Positions 31,768 through 37,862 of a stretch of 37,862 nucleotides of DNA are shown here, piece after piece. The notes under the pieces are model-generated. The model did not search any database, was not told where the DNA came from, and worked only from the letters and a program-made list of their open reading frames with translations. Each line of letters starts with the position of its first letter. Positions within the stretch are counted from its first letter, which is position 1. The position numbers and the translations under genes were made by a program. Origin of the DNA: Clostridiales bacterium (GTDB lineage: Bacteria > Bacillota > Clostridia > Lachnospirales > Lachnospiraceae); assembly GCA_021203005.1 (NCBI GenBank), contig JAJQCB010000173.1, positions 1 through 37,862 on the forward strand. Direction: 5' to 3'.

Positions 31768-33738
31768 TTATTGAATACTCACGCGCCTAAGCAATTTCTT
31801 TTTCCGCTCTATCATCTCATCGATCCGCTCGATGTAGTTGTTAAGGTCCTTCACGTTCCCGATCCGTTCTATACGATTTCCATGTTCATAAACGACTTTG
31901 GTCGTCGCCCCGGCACCAAGTGCCATTATAGTCTGTTTTTCTTCCATAATCAAGATATTATATACACCGGCTTTTCCGGGAGCCGCATACCCTACATTTT
32001 CAAAATTCCCCGCCATGTTTTTCTGGCGATATAGATAATACGGCGATAATCCCATTTTTCGACAGTACCGCGCGGTGAGGTCTATGGTTTCCCATGTATT
32101 CTCTATATGGAGATGCGTGTAATTATCTCTCTCCATACGAAGGCGCGACGCACGTTTGACTGCCAGTGAATGAACTGTCACATTGTCTGGTGCCAGTTTG
32201 GCGATCTCATCCATCGTCCGCCGCACGTCATCCAGACTCTCCTCCGGCAGTCCAACGATCAGATCCATATTGATATTGTTAAACCCCATATCCCGGGCAA
32301 GTGAGAAGCTCTGCACGGTCTGTTCCACGGTGTGGCGGCGCCCGATCAGCCGCAGGGTTTCCTCTTTCATCGTCTGGGGATTGATGGAAATACGGGAGAT
32401 ATTGTGCTTTCTTAACACTTCCAGTTTCTCTGCGTTGATGCTGTCGGGCCGTCCGGCTTCAACCGTGAACTCAATCAGGTGATTCTCCCTCAAATTGTTC
32501 GAAATATTCCGCTTCTCTGAATTAACATCGTTTTCCTTCTCGCAGAAACTTTCCTGACAGAAGTTGCCGGGTATTCCGCAGCATAACTCCTCCTGCTGCA
32601 AGCCGCCGTAGATGATATGCTTCCGATCATCAAAAAGCTCAAAACTCTCCCCGATCGCCGTAATCAGCCGATCCAGCTGCTCCGGTTCCAGGGAAGTCGG
32701 CGTCCCGCCGCCGATATAGACAGAATTTAAATATTTCCCTCTCATCAATTCCGCTGTGGCAGCAATCTCTCTGCACAGAGCATCCAAATACTCGTCCACT
32801 CTCTTTTTCCATACACCGATTGGATAAGAAGTAAAGGAGCAGTAAAGGCAGGTGCTCGGGCAGAACGGAATCCCGATATACAGACTGTAACCATTCTCAT
32901 AGTCAACGCGGGAGAGGAGCTCCATCTCCCGCTTCGCCACCTCGATGCTCAGATCAATCTTGGCGTCTGAGGCAAAGTAAGTGTCCCTCATATAGGTACG
33001 GATTGCTTCCTCCGTCTGTCCCGCCTCCAGCATGGACATGGGAATCTTTGTCGGGCGGATGCCCGTCAGCGTCCCCCAGGGAAGTGTGACTCCGGAGAAT
33101 GCAGCGAGCAATTCATACAGCTTTTGCTTCAGACGATTTTTTGTCTCTTTTCGGTCCGATGAATTCACGAAAACTCTTCCTGTCAGAACCGCCTTCTTTT
33201 CCGTCAGGACCGCTTTTTCTCCCTTTGAGGTCGCCTTCTCTCTTATCAGAACCGCTTTTTCTTCCGTCTGGGGCGCCTTCTCCCCCGAAAAGATAGCGGG
33301 AGCACCACTATTTTTCTCCTCTTCCTCAGGATTCCCGGAGACCAGAGATTGAAAAAAGGAAAATGTAATTACATCCTCCCCATAGTCCACTTCCAGATGG
33401 AATTTCGCCGTCCGGGCAAGTGTCCAGAACTCCGCTTCTTTCCATCGTCTGCGCTCCGCCAGCTTTTTTTCTCTTTCCGTCAGAGCATCTCCACACGCTT
33501 CCGTTACATCTCCGTTTCCGCCAGTTGCATCCCCATGCACTTCCGCTACAGCCCGGTTTCTGTCCGCTGCTTCCCCATCCGTTTCCGTTACATTTCCGTC
33601 TCCGTCCACCGCAGCTGTATTTTCTGTACAAGAACAAGAAAAAGCCCGCACCATAACTTCCTGATCCGGGTAAAACGCTTTGATAAGCGAATGGATATCA
33701 TATTCAAAATTGGATTCATTTAATGCTACTGTAATCAT
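31768..33738 (-). CDS. hemZ: Radical SAM coproporphyrinogen dehydrogenase-like protein HemZ, with insertions
   Basis: A 656-aa radical SAM protein of the HemN/HemZ family. The cluster motif is CPSTCLYCSF (CxxxCxxC), followed by VYIGGGTPTSLEPEQL, the FTVEAGRPDSI segment and the C-terminal HemZ part (LYRQKNMAGNFENVGY). Family members are ~480-500 residues. The excess comes from three low-complexity insertions: residues ~40-90 (Gly/Asp/Thr/Glu repeats), ~138-195 (heptad-like EKAVLTE, EKATSKG repeats) and ~370-415 (Cys/Asn-rich). The catalytic motifs are intact. The family oxidises coproporphyrinogen III anaerobically, but many clostridial members sit in genomes without a full haem pathway, so another substrate is possible. 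The ATG has only a weak GAGATATAG site. It follows the MBL gene by 92 bases. Confidence 0.85.
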   Translation of the reverse strand: MITVALNESNFEYDIHSLIKAFYPDQEVMVRAFSCSCTENTAAVDGDGNVTETDGEAADRNRAVAEVHGDATGGNGDVTEACGDALTEREKKLAERRRWKEAEFWTLARTAKFHLEVDYGEDVITFSFFQSLVSGNPEEEEKNSGAPAIFSGEKAPQTEEKAVLIREKATSKGEKAVLTEKKAVLTGRVFVNSSDRKETKNRLKQKLYELLAAFSGVTLPWGTLTGIRPTKIPMSMLEAGQTEEAIRTYMRDTYFASDAKIDLSIEVAKREMELLSRVDYENGYSLYIGIPFCPSTCLYCSFTSYPIGVWKKRVDEYLDALCREIAATAELMRGKYLNSVYIGGGTPTSLEPEQLDRLITAIGESFELFDDRKHIIYGGLQQEELCCGIPGNFCQESFCEKENDVNSEKRNISNNLRENHLIEFTVEAGRPDSINAEKLEVLRKHNISRISINPQTMKEETLRLIGRRHTVEQTVQSFSLARDMGFNNINMDLIVGLPEESLDDVRRTMDEIAKLAPDNVTVHSLAVKRASRLRMERDNYTHLHIENTWETIDLTARYCRKMGLSPYYLYRQKNMAGNFENVGYAAPGKAGVYNILIMEEKQTIMALGAGATTKVVYEHGNRIERIGNVKDLNNYIERIDEMIERKKKLLRRVSIQ

Positions 33739-33830
33739 AACTATATCTCAGATTTAAAAACCCAGTCCCTTATATACAGGTATAACATGTCTGCCGTTCT
33801 GGAATCTGCTGCACGGCTCATTGCCGGCGC

Positions 33831-34460
33831 TCAAAGGAATGGATTGTAGTCCGCCTCTGTTCCCACCGTCGTCGTTCCCATATGCCCCGGATAAACTTTC
33901 GTGTCCCGCGGCAGAACAAGGACTTTTTCCCGAATGCTCCTCACAAGCTGCGACATACTTCCTCCCGGAAAATCCGTCCGCCCGATGGAACCGCAGAAGA
34001 GGGAATCTCCGCTGATCAGAGTCTTGTTCTCCGCAAAATAATAACATGCGCCGCCCGGCGTGTGACCCGGCGTGTGCAGCACGCAAATGTCAAAACCAGC
34101 CACAGAAAGCTGCTGACCATCCTTCACAAACACATCCGCCTCATAGGTTTCCGGGTTCCCGAACATAGCGGAAGCATTCATTCGTACATCTCCGAGCGTC
34201 TTCCTTTCCGCTTCATGCACATAAACCGGAATCCGATATTTTCCCTTTAAAATCTTCGCATGATGGGCATGATCATAGTGGGCATGCGTCAGGAAAACCG
34301 CAACCGGTTTTAACTCCAGCTTCGCGATATTTTTCTCCAGCATAGGCGCATCCCCGCCCGGATCCACGATAATTGTCTCCTTCGTGGATGTACTTACCAG
34401 GAGATAACAATTCGTGCCGATATCTCCGACATTATATTCCAGAACCTGCAAATCTGTCAT
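33831..34460 (-). CDS. Metallo-beta-lactamase-fold hydrolase, glyoxalase II-like
   Basis: A 209-aa MBL-fold enzyme with the dinuclear metal motif THAHYDHAHH (HxHxDH), the later HTPGHTPGGACYY, ISGDSLFCGSIGRTDFPGG and VYPGHMGTTT supplying the remaining ligands. It is of glyoxalase II/YcbL type, a thioester hydrolase, about the usual length. Its place between relA and hemZ is conserved in Clostridia and does not reveal the substrate. AAAGGAAAGGGA precedes the ATG. It is co-transcribed with relA, whose stop lies 90 bases upstream. Confidence 0.9.
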   Translation of the reverse strand: MTDLQVLEYNVGDIGTNCYLLVSTSTKETIIVDPGGDAPMLEKNIAKLELKPVAVFLTHAHYDHAHHAKILKGKYRIPVYVHEAERKTLGDVRMNASAMFGNPETYEADVFVKDGQQLSVAGFDICVLHTPGHTPGGACYYFAENKTLISGDSLFCGSIGRTDFPGGSMSQLVRSIREKVLVLPRDTKVYPGHMGTTTVGTEADYNPFL

Positions 34461-34550
34461 AATGATTCCCTTTCCTTTTTTAGTTTGTCGAAGCGTTACC
34501 CCAGTTACCTGCAGAATATACCATCGGCACCCGGCGTATCCGTCCGACCC

Positions 34551-36875
34551 TTAAGCCGTCGTCCTCTCAATATCAAAAATACTCTCAATCTGCCGCAGCT
34601 TCTCCGCCACGGATGTCAGCTCATCTTTCCCTTTTGTATGGAAGGAAACCGTGATCGTCGCAACGCCTTTCTTATTTGTGTGGGAGTTGATCGAGACAAT
34701 ATCAATCGCCCGCTCGGTGAAGACTTTCGAGATATCCACCAGCAGACCGGTGCGGTTGTTCGCAAAAATCTTGATCTCAGCCAGGTACTGCCCGTGTCCG
34801 AAATCCTCATCCGCAGCGCCCCTCTGCCACTCCGCCTCGATCAGGCGGTCCCGGTCAATATCCGGAAGCTGGATGATATTGGAACAGTCCGTGCGGTGAA
34901 TGGAAACGCCCCGGCCCCTGGTCACAAAACCGACAATCTCATCTCCCGGCACCGGGCTGCAGCACTTGGAAAAATGTACTGCCACGTCAGCCAGTCCCTT
35001 TACGACAATCCCGCTCTTCTTCTTCGCATTGTTTGCCTGGGAAGCTTTTTCCCGGCTATCAGCGGATGAGTTTAGGATCTCCTCATCCGTAACGACAGAC
35101 TTCTGATCCTTCTTCAGCTCTTCCTGCATCCGGTTGATGATCTGCACTTCGCGTAAGCCCCCGTGCCCTACCGCCGCCAGCACGGAATCCCAATCGCGGA
35201 AACCATACTTTTTCTGCACTTTATCCTGGTATGCAGGTTTATTGAGATCGCTGTAATTAACTCCCTTCGTCTTACAGTAGGCAAGTAGCATGTCCTTTCC
35301 GCGGACAATATTCTCTTCCTTAAACTCGTGACGGAACCACTGGTTAATCTTGTTGCGCGCCTGAGGACTTTTCACCACATTCAGCCAGTCGCGGCTGGGG
35401 CCTCTGGAATTGGCGGAAGTCACGATCTCAATCTGGTCGCCATTGTTGATCGTATAATCAATGGGAACCAGCTTGCCGTTGACCTTGGCTCCTACCATCT
35501 TATTTCCGACGGCACTGTGAATATTGTAAGCAAAGTCAATCGTGGTTGACCCCATCGGCAGGGTCTTGACGTCGCCGTTCGGCGTAAAACAGAAGACGGT
35601 ATCGGAAAACAGATCCAGATCTGTCTTCAGCAGACTCAAAAACTCCTTGTTGTCCGCCGTACCCTGCTGCCATTCCAGAATCTGGCGCAGCCAGCTCAGC
35701 TTTTCCTCCTCGCCGCCGATGGCGTTGCCGTTGTTTGCTTCCTTATACTTCCAATGCGCCGCGATACCGTACTCGGATGTGCGGTGCATCTCCTCCGTGC
35801 GGATCTGAATCTCAAAGGGCCTGCCGTCCGGACCGATCAGCGTCGTGTGAAGAGACTGATACATATTCGGCTTCGGCATGGCGATATAATCCTTAAATCT
35901 GCCGGGAATCGGCGTGTAATGCTCATGAATCACACCCAGCGCTGCATAACAGTCTTTGACATCCTTCACGATAATCCGGATGGCAAAGAGGTCATAAATC
36001 TGATCCAGAGTCTTGTTCTGGTTCACCATCTTTTTATAGATACTGAAAAAGTGTTTGGCACGCCCCATAACATTTGCCTTGATACCGGCAGCACTGATCA
36101 CCTTGCTGACTTCCTGCACCAGGGCGTTGATATAAGCCTCGCGGACTGACTTGCGCTGCGCCACCTGATTCACCAGATTATAATACGCTTCCGGCTCCAG
36201 GTACTTCAGCGCCAGGTCGTCAAGTTCTGTCTTAATCCGGGAAATACCGAGCCGCTGTGCAATGGGAGCGTAAATGTCCATGGTCTCCCGGGCTTTTTCC
36301 TTCTGCTTCTCCGGCTTCATATACTGCAGTGTCCGCATATTGTGAAGGCGGTCCGCCAGCTTGATGATGATAACCCGGATGTCCTTCGCCATAGCGAGGA
36401 ACATCTTGCGCAGGTTTTCCGCCTGCACTTCGACCTTATCCGCGTCATAGGACAGCTGTCCCAGCTTGGTCACGCCGTCCACCAGGAGAGTCACCTCCTC
36501 GCCGAACTCTTCAGTGACCTCCTCCTCCGAGATAAACGTATCCTCCACCACATCATGGAGAAGCCCTGCCACTATGGTCTCCTTATCCATCTCCAATTCC
36601 GCCAGAATAATCGCCACATACAGCGGATGAATGATATATGGCTCGCCGGATTTTCTTCTCTGATCCCTGTGCGCCGTACTGGCAAGGCGATAAGCCTTCT
36701 CCACCATAGAGATGTCCTCTGACGGGTGGTATTTCTGAATGGTCGCCAGAAGCTGATCATACAGATCCTCCGGCCTGACAAAATCCCGGATCTGCACAAT
36801 CGGCTTCCGGGCCGGAATCACATCCCCTTCAAGTATGGATTTATTTTCAATTTCCGCTAATTTGTTTTCTTCCAT
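34551..36875 (-). CDS. relA: Bifunctional (p)ppGpp synthetase/hydrolase
   Basis: A 774-aa Rel protein of full length. The hydrolase HD domain shows AHRDQRRKSGEPYIIHP and LLHDVVEDT. The synthetase domain has GRFKDYIAMPKPNMYQSLH with the catalytic residues in place. A TGS domain (TLPMGSTTIDFAYNIHSAVG) follows, then the Cys-rich RIS/ZFD region (SKCCSPVPGDEIVGF) and a C-terminal ACT domain. Both catalytic centres look intact, as in single-Rel Firmicutes. It has a strong promoter at 37022-37050 and a leader of ~140 bases. The ribosome site is a weak AGGTT, so translation may be limited. It starts the relA-MBL-hemZ gene series. Confidence 0.96.
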   Translation of the reverse strand: MEENKLAEIENKSILEGDVIPARKPIVQIRDFVRPEDLYDQLLATIQKYHPSEDISMVEKAYRLASTAHRDQRRKSGEPYIIHPLYVAIILAELEMDKETIVAGLLHDVVEDTFISEEEVTEEFGEEVTLLVDGVTKLGQLSYDADKVEVQAENLRKMFLAMAKDIRVIIIKLADRLHNMRTLQYMKPEKQKEKARETMDIYAPIAQRLGISRIKTELDDLALKYLEPEAYYNLVNQVAQRKSVREAYINALVQEVSKVISAAGIKANVMGRAKHFFSIYKKMVNQNKTLDQIYDLFAIRIIVKDVKDCYAALGVIHEHYTPIPGRFKDYIAMPKPNMYQSLHTTLIGPDGRPFEIQIRTEEMHRTSEYGIAAHWKYKEANNGNAIGGEEEKLSWLRQILEWQQGTADNKEFLSLLKTDLDLFSDTVFCFTPNGDVKTLPMGSTTIDFAYNIHSAVGNKMVGAKVNGKLVPIDYTINNGDQIEIVTSANSRGPSRDWLNVVKSPQARNKINQWFRHEFKEENIVRGKDMLLAYCKTKGVNYSDLNKPAYQDKVQKKYGFRDWDSVLAAVGHGGLREVQIINRMQEELKKDQKSVVTDEEILNSSADSREKASQANNAKKKSGIVVKGLADVAVHFSKCCSPVPGDEIVGFVTRGRGVSIHRTDCSNIIQLPDIDRDRLIEAEWQRGAADEDFGHGQYLAEIKIFANNRTGLLVDISKVFTERAIDIVSINSHTNKKGVATITVSFHTKGKDELTSVAEKLRQIESIFDIERTTA

Positions 36876-37021
36876 ATTGTTTGTAACCTGTTCTAAGTGC
36901 TAATCACAATTCAAAATAAAGTGTCGTTTTTCGACAGGTCTGCCTTGAGGGTACTTCGCGCGAGCAGATTATTTCCACTCTCCTATACATAGGCAGTTGT
37001 TTCTGGCAACTTTTAATACAG

Positions 37022-37050
37022 ATTATAAAGAATTTATAAAAAAATTGCAA
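37022..37050 (-). promoter_or_regulatory. Sigma-A promoter of relA
   Basis: On the minus strand TTGCAA (plus 37045-37050) and a perfect TATAAT (plus 37022-37027) are spaced by 17 bases. The ~140-base leader holds a TGTCG/CGACA hairpin (around 36920-36935) and a longer-range CTGCCT/AGGCAG pairing. Confidence 0.75.
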
Positions 37051-37090
37051 CAACTCTGCATCCTGTTTCCCTATGTTTTTCGCATTCTTC

Positions 37091-37119
37091 TTGAAATGCA
37101 GCTCCTTTTCATATAAAAT
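37091..37119 (+). promoter_or_regulatory. Sigma-A promoter of the cyclophilin gene
   Basis: TTGAAA (37091-37096) and TAAAAT (37114-37119) are spaced by 17 bases, about 48 bases before the ribosome site. It is divergent from the relA promoter. Confidence 0.65.
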
Positions 37120-37173
37120 ATGGGATGTACGATAAATTCGAATGTACATTACCATCACCAGGAGGAAAATATC

Positions 37174-37695
37174 ATGGCACAGAATCCTATTGTCACCATC
37201 GAAATGGAAAACGGCGATATCATGAAAGCAGAGCTTTACCCTGATCTCGCACCAAACACAGTGAACAATTTTATCTCCCTGATTCAAAAGGGTTTTTATG
37301 ACGGCGTGATCTTTCACCGCATCATCGCAGGATTTATGATCCAGGGCGGCGACCCCCAGGGAAGCGGCACCGGCGGTCCCGGCTACTGCATCAAGGGGGA
37401 ATTCTCGAGCAACGGTTTTGCCAACGACTTAAAGCACACACCGGGCGTTCTCTCCATGGCCCGCACCATGGTGAAGGACTCTGCTGGAAGCCAGTTCTTC
37501 ATCATGCACCAGAATGCGCCTCATCTCGACGGCGAGTATGCGGCTTTCGGCAAAGTCACAGAGGGCATGGATGTCGTAGACAAGATCGCGACCTGCAGGA
37601 CAGACTGGCAGGACAAACCGCTGAAAAAACAGATGATGAAAAAAGTGACTGTGGAGACGTTCGGCGTGGATTATCCGGAACCGGATAAGTGCTAG
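37174..37695 (+). CDS. Cyclophilin-type peptidyl-prolyl isomerase
   Basis: A 173-aa cytoplasmic cyclophilin without signal peptide or membrane segment. The active-site stretch FHRIIAGFMIQGGDPQG and the later SQFFIMHQNAPHLDGEYAAFGKV are intact. It speeds cis-trans isomerisation of Xaa-Pro bonds in folding proteins. The start at 37174 has AGGAGG eight bases upstream. The longer frame from 37120 covers the leader. It is monocistronic, with its own promoter and a strong terminator. Confidence 0.95.
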   Translation: MAQNPIVTIEMENGDIMKAELYPDLAPNTVNNFISLIQKGFYDGVIFHRIIAGFMIQGGDPQGSGTGGPGYCIKGEFSSNGFANDLKHTPGVLSMARTMVKDSAGSQFFIMHQNAPHLDGEYAAFGKVTEGMDVVDKIATCRTDWQDKPLKKQMMKKVTVETFGVDYPEPDKC

Positions 37696-37699
37696 TTAT

Positions 37700-37714
37700 G
37701 GGGTCTGACCCCGG
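37700..37714. repeat. 15-bp GGGGTC-type palindrome, copy 2
   Basis: GGGGTCTGACCCCGG, the exact complement of 24105-24119, located five bases after the cyclophilin stop and followed by an AT-rich stretch, as with the first copy. Confidence 0.6.
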
Positions 37715-37763
37715 AAAATTTCTGTAAATTCTTTATTAAATTTTTACGGAATCTGCATCAAAA

Positions 37764-37806
37764 AGAAAGCCGCGTGGATGGCAGCATCCACACGGCTTTC
37801 TTTTTT
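37764..37806 (+). terminator. Strong terminator of the cyclophilin gene
   Basis: A 17-bp stem with one mismatch (arms 37764-37780 and 37785-37801) closes on GCAG and is followed by TTTTTT. Confidence 0.92.
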
Positions 37807-37810
37807 CAAT

Positions 37811-37862
37811 GTGTGCCTGGCGGCGCACGTTTCTAACCGGTGAAAGTCCGGAATCCGCCCGG
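37811..37862 (+). mobile_element. Probable 5' end of a group II intron, cut by the window edge
   Basis: The segment begins GTGTGCC, fitting the group II 5' consensus GUGYG, and soon contains AACCGGTGAAAGTCCGGA, like the conserved GGTGAAAGTCC region of intron domain I. It starts just past the cyclophilin terminator, a favoured site for some bacterial group II introns. The rest, including any reverse transcriptase, lies outside the window. Confidence 0.5.

Overview
The window looks like chromosomal DNA of an anaerobic Firmicute of the Lachnospiraceae type. The basis is GC near 50 %, strong AGGAGG ribosome sites, a butyrate kinase, a CtfAB-type CoA-transferase, a DUF6465 Lys/Ala-rich protein, and the clostridial gene order relA - MBL hydrolase - hemZ - hisS - aspS. 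The species cannot be named from the sequence alone.

Layout: 1-5.2 kb holds a MerR-type regulator, a large sensor kinase with its OmpR-type response regulator, and a Uma2-family nuclease-fold protein (all minus strand). 5.3-10.5 kb is a B12-dependent methionine operon on the minus strand: MetH reactivation protein, MetH catalytic part, corrinoid domain, homocysteine methyltransferase, methylenetetrahydrofolate reductase. 10.6-14.2 kb has araD, an araB-like ribulokinase and butyrate kinase (minus). A HipA-like kinase (minus) is divergent from a plus-strand operon at 16-22.7 kb. That operon encodes an adenylation-ACP-thioester reductase protein followed by three proteins of the 2-hydroxyacyl-CoA dehydratase activase superfamily (COG3580, COG3581 and COG1924 types). 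23-24.7 kb has cysteine synthase and the DUF6465 protein. 25.1-26.5 kb has the two CoA-transferase subunits (plus). 26.7-36.9 kb carries a DMT-type transporter, aspS, hisS, a membrane-anchored tandem GIY-YIG protein, hemZ, an MBL hydrolase and relA (all minus). A cyclophilin (plus) follows, and the last ~50 bases resemble the 5' end of a group II intron.

Two things stand out. First, the 16-22.7 kb operon joins an acyl-activating reductase to a split set of the activase-type proteins that in other anaerobes form large fused enzymes, including those linked to plasmalogen formation. It is the best candidate here for an undescribed pathway, possibly ether-lipid or fatty-aldehyde chemistry. Second, four genes carry a single-position interruption while both sides stay fully conserved: MetH at a run of ten A, the homocysteine methyltransferase/MTHFR fusion at one in-frame TGA, and the reductase and activase at their extreme 5' ends. 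Three are one-base slips in homopolymers. Consensus sequencing error is therefore the first alternative to exclude before recoding or gene splitting is claimed.

Non-coding DNA is rich in structure: a 200-bp element with 17-bp terminal inverted repeats inside the methionine operon, five tandem 53-bp units with TACGGAC/GTCCGTA arms, a ~213-bp element with perfect 36-bp inverted ends, a four-helix structured segment after the CoA-transferase genes, and several clear promoters and terminators.
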